64,000 bases of DNA from RGIG8244 sp045639325 (GTDB lineage: Bacteria > Verrucomicrobiota > Lentisphaeria > Victivallales > UBA1829): assembly GCA_045639325.1 (NCBI GenBank), contig JAZUCU010000038.1, forward strand, positions 1 through 64,000. The letters run 5' to 3'. This document shows positions 26,448-34,368 of this stretch, piece after piece. The translations under genes were made by a program, and so were the position numbers. The notes below the pieces were generated by a model, which made no database searches, had not been told where the DNA came from, and saw only the letters and a program-made list of their open reading frames with translations. The first letter of the stretch is position 1; every line of letters starts with the position of its first letter.

Positions 26448-26465
26448 TATACCCAATCGGGTATA
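26448..26465. promoter_or_regulatory. hip operator copy 3 (perfect palindrome)
   Basis: TATACCC-AATC-GGGTATA is a perfect 7-4-7 palindrome upstream of the hipBST promoter. E. coli HipB operators have the related form TATCC-N8-GGATA. Confidence 0.75.
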
Positions 26466-26596
26466 AAATTAAAACTCTATTGTGTTTGAGATTTTCACTT
26501 TGTCGCAGCATTGATTCATCAATGGTGTTACGGATGGCATAGTTTATACAATGGGATAACTGCATAAAAAATTGCAAAAAAAAATTGCAAATGGAT

Positions 26597-26625
26597 TTGA
26601 CAAATGAAAAATCCGGTGATATTTT
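26597..26625 (+). promoter_or_regulatory. Promoter of the isoleucine leader operon
   Basis: A perfect TTGACA at 26597-26602 followed after 17 bp by TATTTT (26620-26625), with GGTGA upstream of the -10. Transcription would begin about 25 nt before the leader peptide. Confidence 0.65.
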
Positions 26626-26659
26626 ATATGCAATGTGAAAAACAAACAGGAATGTTTTA

Positions 26660-26758
26660 ATGTTGAACAATATTCTCAATAACGGCATTATTATCATTAT
26701 TAAGGCTATTGCTATTATTATTAGCAATGGCCCGAAATGTTACGCCTTGAGAGGTTGA
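26660..26758 (+). CDS. Isoleucine-rich 32-residue leader peptide (attenuator)
   Basis: The reading frame MLNNILNNGIIIIIKAIAII... ends at TGA 26756-26758. Ten of 32 codons are Ile, including five in a row (26687-26701) and three in a row (26714-26722); three more are Leu. AGGA at 26648-26651 is a properly spaced ribosome site. An intrinsic terminator starts 28 nt after the stop codon and precedes the acyl-CoA synthetase gene. This is the standard layout of amino-acid-controlled transcription attenuation. It is too short for ordinary gene callers. Confidence 0.88.
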   Translation: MLNNILNNGIIIIIKAIAIIISNGPKCYALRG

Positions 26759-26796
26759 TTCACCTGAAACAGAATCAAAAATTTTCAAACCCTCTT
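26750..26796 (+). promoter_or_regulatory. Candidate antiterminator of the isoleucine attenuator
   Basis: AGAGGTTG (26750-26757) at the end of the leader frame can pair, with small bulges, with CAAACCCTCT at 26787-26796, the left arm of the terminator. A ribosome stalled on the Ile codons leaves 26750-26757 free, favouring this pairing. A ribosome at the stop codon covers it. TTGATTC/GAATCAA (26755-26761 / 26772-26778) gives an additional pause-type hairpin. Confidence 0.6.
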
Positions 26797-26824
26797 ATGG
26801 CAAACGTCGTAAGAGGGTTTTTTA
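26787..26824 (+). terminator. Attenuator terminator
   Basis: AAACCCTCTTA (26787-26797) pairs perfectly with TAAGAGGGTTT (26810-26820) around a 12-nt loop and continues into a T-rich tract. It ends only 24 nt before ATG 26848, so it acts on the leader transcript rather than at the end of any gene. Confidence 0.9.
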
Positions 26825-26847
26825 TTACCTAACCAGGAGAAAATAGA

Positions 26848-29130
26848 ATGGAAAGTCAACTGAGACAAATCGGAAAACGAATCGAAGAAACACGTAAGGT
26901 GCTGGAAATCTCTGTCGCTGAAATGGCGCAGATTACCGGCATCAGCCAGGAAGAATATCTGGCGCATGAACGGGGCGAAGTCGACCACTCTTTCACGTTC
27001 ATTTATCACTGTGCAGAACGGTTCGGTATTGATATCAGCGCGCTGGTTCAGGGGACTGCTCCCAAATTGTCTTTCTACTCTCTCACCAGAAAAGACAGCG
27101 GTATGTCAATCAAACGCCGTCATGACTTCGAATATCAGCATCTTGCTTCCAACTTCAAAAAACGCAGCAGCGAACCGTTCCTGGTGACAGCTCCCGCGCA
27201 GCCCGATGGAAAAGGTGAAATCCACCTTTCCACACATGCCGGTCAGGAATTCGACTATGTCCTTACCGGTCAGCTGAAAATCCAGCTTGGCGATAAAGTG
27301 GAAATCATGAATCCCGGCGACAGCATCATTTACAACTCCGGTTATCCCCACGGCATGGTGGCAGTCGGCGATCAGCCCTGCACATTCCTTGCCATGGTGA
27401 TGAAAGGCGATGCTGTGGAAGATGCTATTCATGGATCTGGTGCAGATGCAGAAGTGGAAAATCCCGTTTCCGCAGCGGATGCCGACTTGATCTGCCATCG
27501 TTTCGTTGATGAAACACTGGATGAAAACGGTAATCTCAAGGATATCAAATTCAAATATCCGGAAAACTTCAACTTTGCTTATGATGTGTTGGATGCCCTT
27601 GCGGAAAAGAAGCCGAATGCTCCCGCTTTGAACTGGCTGGACCGGAATCACAACCGCAGAGATTTCAGCTATAAAGATATTTCTGAAAACTCCATGCGTG
27701 CCGCAAACTATTTGTCTCTGCTCGGCATCAAACGCGGTGACAGAGTCATGCTGGTGCTGAAACGTCATTATCAATACTGGTTCATCCTGAATGCGCTCCA
27801 TCGTATCGGTGCCATTGCGGTTCCGGTCAGTAATCAGTTGGTTGCAAAAGATTTCAACTATCGTTTCAAAGGTGCCGGAATCACAGCGGTCATCGCAACA
27901 GCAGACGGCGGCATTACCCAGGCAATTGAAGACGGCGTAGGTGATAATCCCGTCAACATCAAAGTTGTTGTCAACGGTTCCCGCGAAGGCTGGCGCGACT
28001 TTGACAGCGAATTCGGCCGTTGCGCAGCAGATTATCCGCGTAACCCCGAACAGAAGGCCTCCGATCCCATGCTGATGAGCTTCAGCAGCGGTACAACCGG
28101 CTATCCCAAGATCGTGACCCACAGCTATACCTATCCGATCGGTCACATCGTGACAGCCCGCTGGTGGCATAACGTCATTCCCGGCGGCGTACACCTGACT
28201 ATCTCCGATACCGGCTGGCTGAAATCCCTGTGGGGCAAGATTTACGGACAGTGGTTCAGCGAATGTGCGGTTCTTGCTTATGACTTTGACCGTTTTGATG
28301 CGAAAGACATTCTGACTTTGTTCGAAGAATGTCAGATCACCACATTCTGTGCGCCGCCGACCATGTATCGTTTCTTCATCAAAGAAGATATGAGCAAGTA
28401 CGATTATTCCACACTGAAACACACTTGTATCGCCGGGGAAGCCTTGAACCCGGAAGTGTTCCAGCAGTTCTACAATACCACCAATCTGAAAATGATGGAA
28501 GGGTTCGGACAGAGCGAAACCACGCTCGCCATCGCCAATTTGCGCGGCATGACTCCCAAACCGGGTTCCATGGGCAAACCCTCTCCCCAGTATAATGTTG
28601 ACCTTGTCGACCCGGATGGTAACACCGTGAAATGCGGGGAAGTCGGCGAAATCGTCATCCGCACCAACCCGGGCGAAACCTGCGGTATGTTCCTCGGATA
28701 CTATAATGATCCGGAAGCAACGGAAGCGGCATGGCATGACGGTGTCTATCACACCGGCGATACTGCATGGCGTGATGAAGACGGTTATTACTGGTACGTG
28801 GGACGTTGTGACGACCTGATCAAGAGTTCCGGTTACCGTATCGGTCCCTTCGAAGTGGAAAGCGTCATCATGGAATTGCCCTACGTTCTGGAATGTGCGG
28901 TGATCGGCGTACCGGATCCCACACGCGGTCAGCTGGTGAAGGCTTACATTGTTCTGACAAAGGATACCGTCGGTTCTGAAGAATTGAAGAAAGAAATTCA
29001 GGAATACGTGAAGAGCCACACCGCACCTTACAAATATCCGCGTCAGATCGAATTTATGGAACAGCTGCCCAAGACCATCAGCGGCAAGATCCGCCGTACG
29101 GAATTGCGTGCTGCAAGCAATGCGAAATAA
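26848..29130 (+). CDS. XRE-cupin-acyl-CoA synthetase fusion (AMP-binding)
   Basis: The 760-residue protein combines three parts. Residues 1-65 are an XRE helix-turn-helix (IGKRIEETRKVLEISVAEMAQITGIS). Residues about 110-200 are a cupin (HAGQEFDYVLTGQLKIQLGDKVEIMNPGDSIIYNSGYPHGM). Residues about 240-755 are an ANL-family acyl-CoA synthetase with SFSSGTTGYPK, GFGQSETT, YHTGDTAWRDEDGYYWYVGRCDDLIKSSG-type motif and the catalytic lysine in KTISGKIRR. It should activate a short or branched acid to its CoA ester. The isoleucine attenuator upstream suggests that the acid feeds isoleucine synthesis (2-methylbutyrate or propionate); this is inference. ridA follows after 19 nt. Confidence 0.9.
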   Translation: MESQLRQIGKRIEETRKVLEISVAEMAQITGISQEEYLAHERGEVDHSFTFIYHCAERFGIDISALVQGTAPKLSFYSLTRKDSGMSIKRRHDFEYQHLASNFKKRSSEPFLVTAPAQPDGKGEIHLSTHAGQEFDYVLTGQLKIQLGDKVEIMNPGDSIIYNSGYPHGMVAVGDQPCTFLAMVMKGDAVEDAIHGSGADAEVENPVSAADADLICHRFVDETLDENGNLKDIKFKYPENFNFAYDVLDALAEKKPNAPALNWLDRNHNRRDFSYKDISENSMRAANYLSLLGIKRGDRVMLVLKRHYQYWFILNALHRIGAIAVPVSNQLVAKDFNYRFKGAGITAVIATADGGITQAIEDGVGDNPVNIKVVVNGSREGWRDFDSEFGRCAADYPRNPEQKASDPMLMSFSSGTTGYPKIVTHSYTYPIGHIVTARWWHNVIPGGVHLTISDTGWLKSLWGKIYGQWFSECAVLAYDFDRFDAKDILTLFEECQITTFCAPPTMYRFFIKEDMSKYDYSTLKHTCIAGEALNPEVFQQFYNTTNLKMMEGFGQSETTLAIANLRGMTPKPGSMGKPSPQYNVDLVDPDGNTVKCGEVGEIVIRTNPGETCGMFLGYYNDPEATEAAWHDGVYHTGDTAWRDEDGYYWYVGRCDDLIKSSGYRIGPFEVESVIMELPYVLECAVIGVPDPTRGQLVKAYIVLTKDTVGSEELKKEIQEYVKSHTAPYKYPRQIEFMEQLPKTISGKIRRTELRAASNAK

Positions 29131-29149
29131 TGCAGAGGAGATTTGAGGT

Positions 29150-29524
29150 ATGAACAAAATTATTTCCACAACCAACGCTCCTGCCGCTGTCGGACCTTAT
29201 TCTCAGGCTGTGCAGGCGGGGAATACCCTGTATTGTTCCGGTCAGATCGGACTCGACCCTGCCACCGGAGCCATGAGCGGGGATGACATCCGGACCCAGA
29301 CGGAACAGGTGATGAAGAACATTGCTGCTGTTCTTGCTGCTGCCGGAACGGGCTTTGAAAATGTGGTGAAAACGACCTGTTTTCTTGCTGACATCAATGA
29401 TTTTGCTGTATTCAATGAAATCTACGCGAAATATTTCACCGGCAAACCGGCACGCAGTTGTGTTGCAGCTGCCGCCTTACCCAAAGGCGCATTGGTTGAG
29501 GTTGAAGTGATTGCCGTTCTGTAA
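29150..29524 (+). CDS. ridA: RidA enamine/imine deaminase
   Basis: A 124-residue YjgF/YER057c/UK114 protein that hydrolyses reactive enamine/imine intermediates such as 2-aminoacrylate, released by PLP enzymes including threonine dehydratase. Diagnostic segments are APAAVGPYSQAVQAGNTLYCSGQIGLDP, VVKTTCFLADINDFAVFNEIYAKYF, and the signature ARSCVAAAALPKGALVEVEVIAV with the substrate-binding Arg. It is cotranscribed with the acyl-CoA synthetase and shares its Ile attenuator. A transcription terminator lies 24 nt downstream. Link of RidA to isoleucine biosynthesis is established in other bacteria. Confidence 0.95.
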   Translation: MNKIISTTNAPAAVGPYSQAVQAGNTLYCSGQIGLDPATGAMSGDDIRTQTEQVMKNIAAVLAAAGTGFENVVKTTCFLADINDFAVFNEIYAKYFTGKPARSCVAAAALPKGALVEVEVIAVL

Positions 29525-29547
29525 GAGATTTTTTTTTGATAACTGTA

Positions 29548-29600
29548 TGCGGGGAAAAACGCTTTTTGCAAAAAGTGTTTTTCCCCGCACCCCTTTTTTT
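29548..29600 (+). terminator. Strong terminator after ridA
   Basis: A long hairpin TGCGGGGAAAAAC...GTTTTTCCCCGCA (29548-29589) with nearly perfect pairing (one G-U) is followed by CCCC and a T7 run. It closes the Ile-leader operon. Confidence 0.88.
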
Positions 29601-29623
29601 AATTCACCGTTTTTTTTACGGAT

Positions 29624-29653
29624 GATAACGGAGAATAACGGAGGATAACGGAG
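29624..29653 (+). repeat. Three tandem copies of a 10-bp unit (RATAACGGAG)
   Basis: GATAACGGAG, AATAACGGAG and GATAACGGAG follow one another. About 95 bp on, TACTTCTCCG is repeated twice, related to an inverted version of the same core (CGGAG). The gap 29525-29866 holds only this, the terminator before it and a promoter after it. Confidence 0.7.
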
Positions 29654-29815
29654 GGGCCAGAAAAAGCCGGCGTCTCTCATTTGAAAACATTACAATGGCT
29701 ATCTATGAGCTGGCGGGTGCAGGACTGCTCCTCCGTACCGCTCTGTACTTCTCCGTACTTCTCCGTAAAAAAGCAGGCAGGAAAACATTTTATCCGAAAA
29801 AGAAGTAAAACTTAT

Positions 29816-29844
29816 TTGCCTTTTTTGATTTGCAGGTGTATCTT
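29816..29844 (+). promoter_or_regulatory. Promoter of the first small membrane protein gene
   Basis: TTGCCT (29816-29821), 17 bp, TATCTT (29839-29844) preceded by GGTG. ATG 29867 lies about 20 nt further on with an AGGA ribosome site. Confidence 0.55.
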
Positions 29845-29866
29845 ATCGCAGAAAAAGGATATGGAA

Positions 29867-30463
29867 ATGAAAGAGAAACTGAGAGCATATTTACGATATA
29901 ACCCGATTGAGTTACGCGGAACGGATAAGTATGTAGCATACAGTTTTGTGTTGTCAATTCTTGCTGTAATTTTCGGAATTGCATGGTGTAACGATTTTTT
30001 ATGTTTTCTTCGTCAGCCGTTAAAATTCGTATTGCCGTATTCTGTTTATTGTTCAGTAGAATATTGGTTTGCTTATAATCCGCTTATGATACACATCGTA
30101 TTCGGGTGCGTTGCGTTGTATATCGGCAGCGTTATTTTTCTTTCTTTTTGCCATGTAATAAAAATGCGTTTCGTTACATTAATCCTGTTGATTTCGTTCT
30201 TTCTGCTTAATTTGGGTTTTTGTTGTACATCATGGCTGCCTTCTATGGAAGAAGTTCAGAAATTGAGCCATTGCGAATTGGAATTGGCAGATGTGTTTTC
30301 AGAAGCTGTAAAAAAGGGGAAAGCGAACTCTAATACAGAAAAAAGATTTGTGTTTCAGGAAGATTCACCGTTTAAGCATCCCGGAGATGTCCGTCATTGC
30401 CTCTGGTCCGATGGAACAATTACCGTTTACAAGCCGTGGGAAAATGATCAGGAAAATAGGTGA
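29867..30463 (+). CDS. Small membrane protein with WSDGTITVYKPW tail (copy 1)
   Basis: The 198-residue product has about three or four transmembrane segments (YVAYSFVLSILAVIFGIAWC, MIHIVFGCVALYIGSVIFLSF, MRFVTLILLISFFLLNLGFCC) and a soluble C-terminal region. It ends with RHCLWSDGTITVYKPWENDQEN, shared almost exactly with the next gene. ATG 29867 is chosen because AAAGGA precedes it by seven bases; the longer open frame upstream has no ribosome site. No known family is recognised. The tail resembles a degenerate WxDG end seen in Lentisphaerae pseudopilins, but this is weak. Confidence 0.65.
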   Translation: MKEKLRAYLRYNPIELRGTDKYVAYSFVLSILAVIFGIAWCNDFLCFLRQPLKFVLPYSVYCSVEYWFAYNPLMIHIVFGCVALYIGSVIFLSFCHVIKMRFVTLILLISFFLLNLGFCCTSWLPSMEEVQKLSHCELELADVFSEAVKKGKANSNTEKRFVFQEDSPFKHPGDVRHCLWSDGTITVYKPWENDQENR

Positions 30464-30481
30464 TGATTTGCAACCCTTTTC

Positions 30482-30510
30482 TTGCATTTTTGATATGGCT
30501 GTTGTATATT
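30482..30510 (+). promoter_or_regulatory. Promoter of the second small membrane protein gene
   Basis: TTGCAT (30482-30487), 17 bp, TATATT (30505-30510), a good match to the window's consensus. Its own promoter shows the second paralogue is independently transcribed. Confidence 0.75.
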
Positions 30511-30545
30511 ATAACATCATTTGAATAACAAAACCGGAGAGATAT

Positions 30546-31154
30546 ATGTCAAAATGGGTTCATGATTTTTTATACAACAGGCCGAATTCAAAACTTTGGC
30601 GTCACAGTTTTATTCATACATTGGTGATGTTTATTCTGACCGTTTTGCATCTTGAATATATCGGGATTTGGCAATCACAAATTCCTTATAAAATCTGGAC
30701 TTTCTTTCAACGTTTTGTGTCGGAAAAAACATATTGCGAAACAGCAGAAGCGTTGCTTTTTCATAATGGTATCGGATTATTGTTTCCTCTGTTCATGCTG
30801 TTATATATTCTTGCAGTTTGCGTATTACTTATTCTCAAAAAAACAAAGATCCGTATTTTATTTTTCATTTTGCTGCTGCTGTTCTTTTGGTTTTCACTTT
30901 CCATTGTATTGGGTCATTGCATGTTGTTAACACCGGAAGCTGCTGAGCGAAGCCGGTGCGTGTCGCAGCTCAAGAAAAAATATATTGCATTAGAAAAAGA
31001 AGGCAAGGTTGATCCGCTTGCAACGCCTGTATCTTTATTGTATGAAGATGCTCCGAATTCTCATAAGCTGAACATCCGTCACAGCCTCTGGTCCGATGGA
31101 ACAATTACCGTTTACAAGCCGTGGAAAAATAATCAGGAAAATAATCGGAAGTAA
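30546..31154 (+). CDS. Small membrane protein with WSDGTITVYKPW tail (copy 2)
   Basis: A 202-residue protein with transmembrane segments around HSFIHTLVMFILTVLHLEYI, GLLFPLFMLLYILAVCVLLIL and ILFFILLLLFFWFSLSIVLG. Overall similarity to its neighbour is low except for layout, but both end in RHxLWSDGTITVYKPWxNxQEN. At the DNA level the last 65 bases differ at only four or so places while the rest has diverged. That points to gene conversion or strong selection on the tail. GGAGAG precedes ATG 30546. Function unknown. Confidence 0.68.
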   Translation: MSKWVHDFLYNRPNSKLWRHSFIHTLVMFILTVLHLEYIGIWQSQIPYKIWTFFQRFVSEKTYCETAEALLFHNGIGLLFPLFMLLYILAVCVLLILKKTKIRILFFILLLLFFWFSLSIVLGHCMLLTPEAAERSRCVSQLKKKYIALEKEGKVDPLATPVSLLYEDAPNSHKLNIRHSLWSDGTITVYKPWKNNQENNRK

Positions 31155-31155
31155 T

Positions 31156-31183
31156 TTGTAATTCGGTGCAGAAAGTGTATAGT
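31156..31183 (+). promoter_or_regulatory. Promoter of the cofactor operon
   Basis: TTGTAA (31156-31161), 16 bp, TATAGT (31178-31183), preceding the SGNH-nnr-nadA genes. The leader to ATG 31221 is about 30 nt with AAAGGA. Confidence 0.6.
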
Positions 31184-31220
31184 ACCTTAACTTTAATTTT
31201 AATATAAAGGAACTTGCACG

Positions 31221-31868
31221 ATGGCTGACAAATTTACGATCCTTTTTCAAGGTGATTCCATCACCGATTGCGGTAGAGCAACCTGCGGCGGCGCAGGGTA
31301 TAACAACGAAAAGCTCGGTCCCGGCTATGCAGGGATGATTGCATCCCGTCTTCTTTGCGATAGACCGGATGTCGATTGGATGTTCTATAATCGCGGCATC
31401 AGCGGCAACCGTATTGTGGATCTTTATGCCCGTTGGAAAGCGGATGGTTTGAATTTGAAGCCGGATCTGATCAGTATTCTGATCGGTGTAAATGATACCT
31501 GGCATGGTTTGGGTGAATCCGATAACGGCGTGGAAGTGGATCGTGCAGAACGCATTTACCGCGAATTGCTTCAGTGGACAAAACAGGCTCTCCCCAACGT
31601 GAAACTGATTCTGATGGAACCGTTCTATCTTGATGTGGGTACATTCCCGCCTGCCGGTATTGAAGATGTGGCGAAACGTTCCGTCTTCACCAAAAAACTG
31701 GCAGAAGAATTCGGTGCCGTATTCCTGCCCTGTCAATCCATTCTGAATGAGAAACTCAAACTCGCCGAACCGAAACACTGGCTCTGGGATGGTGTGCATC
31801 CCACACCGGCTGGTCATCAGGTGCTGACCGATGCCTGGCTGGAAGCGGCAAAAGATCTGCTTCCCTGA
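31221..31868 (+). CDS. SGNH/GDSL-type hydrolase
   Basis: The 215-residue protein has the SGNH blocks: FQGDSITDCGR (nucleophile Ser), YNRGISGNRIVDL, the SILIGVNDTWHG block with the oxyanion Asn, and DGVHPTPAGHQ with the catalytic His-Asp pair. This is an esterase or acetylhydrolase without a signal peptide, so cytoplasmic. It heads an operon for NAD repair, NAD synthesis and probably thiamine pyrophosphate, which ends with another SGNH domain fused to thiamine pyrophosphokinase. The natural substrate is unknown. Confidence 0.88.
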   Translation: MADKFTILFQGDSITDCGRATCGGAGYNNEKLGPGYAGMIASRLLCDRPDVDWMFYNRGISGNRIVDLYARWKADGLNLKPDLISILIGVNDTWHGLGESDNGVEVDRAERIYRELLQWTKQALPNVKLILMEPFYLDVGTFPPAGIEDVAKRSVFTKKLAEEFGAVFLPCQSILNEKLKLAEPKHWLWDGVHPTPAGHQVLTDAWLEAAKDLLP

Positions 31869-31886
31869 GGAGTATAACCGCAGCTT

Positions 31887-33437
31887 ATGAAAGCCGTTAC
31901 TGCACAAACAATGCGTTCCCTTGACGCACGAACCATTTCTGAAGGGATTCATTCCGGCATGGAATTGATGGTTGCCGCCGCCAATTCGGTGGTGACTGCC
32001 CTGCTGAGAGAGATGGGGTTGTTTCGTGGACACCGGATCGGTATCCTGACGGGCAAGGGGAACAATGGCGGTGACGGCTTTGTCATGGCATCCATTCTGG
32101 AGTCCATGGGGTACTGGGAAGATAACGGCATCCGGCTGTTCTGCAGTTGTGATCCGGCGACCTTGACCGGTGATGCACGGACAGCCTGGGAAAATCTTTC
32201 CCCGGAATTGAAAAATGCCGTTGATTACGATTGTTCCGTTGAAAAATTACAGCAGTGCATGGTGTTGATCGATGCCATGCTTGGGACCGGAATCACCGGG
32301 TGTCCCCGCTCACCAGTCCGGGAATGGATCGGCATGGTGAATGAGTCGGGTGTGCCGGTGTTGTCGGTTGACATTCCTTCCGGCTTGTGCGCGGATGATG
32401 GTTCCGTGGTTGACGGCTGTTGTGTCCGTGCGGATATGACCGTAACTTTTGCCTTGCCGAAAGCGGGGCTTCTGTTGGGAGAAGGTCCCCGTTACAGCGG
32501 TCGATTGGCGGTTACGGATATCGGCATTCCCCGTCAATGGCTGGATGAAGCGCCGGGCGTATTGGAAGTGACGGGGAGTCGTGACATTGCGCCGTTATTC
32601 GGGCGAGAGTCATACGATACTTACAAACAGAAACGTGGGCATGTGCTTGTTTTGGGCGGCAGCCGGTTATACAGCGGTGCGCCGTTATTGAGTGCATGCG
32701 GAGCATTGAAGACGGGGGCAGGGCTTGTATCCCTTGCGGTTCCGTCGGAAATGGCATACACGGGGATGAGTATTCCGAAAGCGTTGATGGTGCGTCAGGT
32801 TTCCGGTGGATTCCTGACGGATTTCGCCAGCGTTGCGGATCTTGCGGAAAAGGCATCGGCGATCGTTGCAGGACCCGGGATGGGTAATGTGCCGGAAGTC
32901 GATGCGTTTCTTGCCGACCTTCTGACTAAGACAAGTTGTCCGCTGCTATTGGATGCGGATGCCTTGAACCGGTTGTCAGAGAATCGCGATCTGTTTGGGA
33001 AACTGGCGGCACGTAAGGGTGTTACAGTTCTGACGCCTCATTCGGGAGAAATGATGCGTCTGTTGGGGAAAGACGTGATTGCGGGAATGCCCCGTGAAGA
33101 ACAGGCGAAGAGTCTGGCATTGCAAACGGGCTCTTATGTGGTGTTGAAAGGACCGCACAGCATTGTTGCGGATCCGTCAGGAGGGATCAGTTACAATTTA
33201 TCCGGCTGTACGGCTTTGGCGACAGCGGGGAGCGGCGATGTTCTGTCCGGAATTACGGGGGCATTGCTTGGACGTCCCGGGGCTGATATTCTTCAATCAG
33301 TCCGTGGCGGCGTATTGATACATGGTTTAACGGGTGAATATGCGGCGCCGCTGCCATCGTCGGGCAGGGGAGTGACGGCGGACGATTTGTTGGAGCAGAT
33401 CGTGCCGGTTCTGCGTGATATTTCGCCCTTTGCGTGA
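31887..33437 (+). CDS. nnr: Bifunctional NAD(P)H-hydrate epimerase/dehydratase
   Basis: A 516-residue fusion that repairs hydrated NAD(P)H. The N-terminal half (about 1-215) is the epimerase, with GKGNNGGDGFVMASILE. The C-terminal half is the ADP-dependent dehydratase, with HVLVLGGSRLYSGAPLLSACGA, AGPGMG, TPHSGEMMRLLG and the phosphate-binding ALATAGSGDVLSGI. It is followed by nadA, consistent with an NAD-cofactor operon. ATG 31887 overlaps nothing and follows GAGGA at a slightly long distance. Confidence 0.95.
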   Translation: MKAVTAQTMRSLDARTISEGIHSGMELMVAAANSVVTALLREMGLFRGHRIGILTGKGNNGGDGFVMASILESMGYWEDNGIRLFCSCDPATLTGDARTAWENLSPELKNAVDYDCSVEKLQQCMVLIDAMLGTGITGCPRSPVREWIGMVNESGVPVLSVDIPSGLCADDGSVVDGCCVRADMTVTFALPKAGLLLGEGPRYSGRLAVTDIGIPRQWLDEAPGVLEVTGSRDIAPLFGRESYDTYKQKRGHVLVLGGSRLYSGAPLLSACGALKTGAGLVSLAVPSEMAYTGMSIPKALMVRQVSGGFLTDFASVADLAEKASAIVAGPGMGNVPEVDAFLADLLTKTSCPLLLDADALNRLSENRDLFGKLAARKGVTVLTPHSGEMMRLLGKDVIAGMPREEQAKSLALQTGSYVVLKGPHSIVADPSGGISYNLSGCTALATAGSGDVLSGITGALLGRPGADILQSVRGGVLIHGLTGEYAAPLPSSGRGVTADDLLEQIVPVLRDISPFA

Positions 33438-33459
33438 TGAACGGGAAAGGAAAGAAACG

Positions 33460-34368
33460 ATGACGTTACAGGAAGAAATTTTGGAATTGAAGAAGCGGCA
33501 TAACGCTGTGATTCTTGCACACAATTATGTCGGCGGGGATGTACAGGATATTGCGGATTTTTCCGGCGATTCGCTGGAGTTGAGTATCCGGGCGAAAAAT
33601 GTGAATGCGCCGCTTATCGTTTTCTGCGGTGTCCGTTTTATGGCGGAAACGGCAAAACTGCTTTCTCCGAACTCTACGGTTTTGCTGCCTGATCCGGATG
33701 CCGGCTGCCCCATGGCAAATATGGCATCTGCGCTTGCGGTCAAAGCCATGCGTCAGAAACATCCGGATGCGGTTTATTGTGCGTATGTGAACAGTACAGC
33801 GGAAACAAAATCCCAGATCGACATCTGCTGCACATCCGGCAATGTGGAAAATGTATTGAACAGCATTCCTGCGGATAAAGAAATCGTATTCCTTCCGGAC
33901 CGCAATCTTGGTGCAAATATGGGTGCAAAGCTGAACCGGAATATGATTCTGTGGGATGGCTGCTGTCCGGTACATGATGCGGTGACACCGGAAAGTATCC
34001 GTGCCGCCCGTGCCGCTCACCCGGATGCGGAAGTGTTGATTCACCCGGAATGCCGCCCGGAAACGATTGCGGAATGTGATAAAGCCATGAGCACAGGCGG
34101 GATCCTCCGTTATGTGAAAGAATCCGATAAAAAGGAATTCATTATTGCGACGGAATACGGAATCATGCACCGCCTCAAAAAAGAAAATCCGTGCAAAGAA
34201 TTTTACCATATCGATCCGCCGATCATCTGCCGCGATATGAAAATGATCACATTGGAGCAGGTGCGCGATTCTTTGCGTGATGGTAAAACGGAAGTTGTTC
34301 TGCCTGCTGACGTCATGCGTGATGCAGTCAAACCCATTGAAAAGATGATTGCCTTGCCTGCAAAATGA
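33460..34368 (+). CDS. nadA: Quinolinate synthase
   Basis: It condenses iminoaspartate with dihydroxyacetone phosphate to quinolinate in de novo NAD synthesis, using an oxygen-sensitive [4Fe-4S] cluster. The 302-residue short-type enzyme starts LKKRHNAVILAHNYVGGDVQDIADFSGDSLELS. The three expected cluster cysteines sit in VFCGVRFMAETA, DGCCPVHDA and PPIICRDMKMI. ATG 33460 is preceded by GGGAAAGGA; a longer frame upstream overlaps nnr and is not needed. The exonuclease gene starts inside its stop (ATGA). Confidence 0.95.
   Translation: MTLQEEILELKKRHNAVILAHNYVGGDVQDIADFSGDSLELSIRAKNVNAPLIVFCGVRFMAETAKLLSPNSTVLLPDPDAGCPMANMASALAVKAMRQKHPDAVYCAYVNSTAETKSQIDICCTSGNVENVLNSIPADKEIVFLPDRNLGANMGAKLNRNMILWDGCCPVHDAVTPESIRAARAAHPDAEVLIHPECRPETIAECDKAMSTGGILRYVKESDKKEFIIATEYGIMHRLKKENPCKEFYHIDPPIICRDMKMITLEQVRDSLRDGKTEVVLPADVMRDAVKPIEKMIALPAK

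Noticed and set aside
26428..26727. 99-residue minus-strand frame over the hip operator and leader region
   Set aside because: It crosses the hipBST promoter and the Ile leader and is Ile/Phe-rich only because the leader is; no ribosome site.
27106..29175. 689-residue minus-strand frame opposite the acyl-CoA synthetase
   Set aside because: Same explanation as for the other antisense frames; the plus-strand gene has all ANL motifs.
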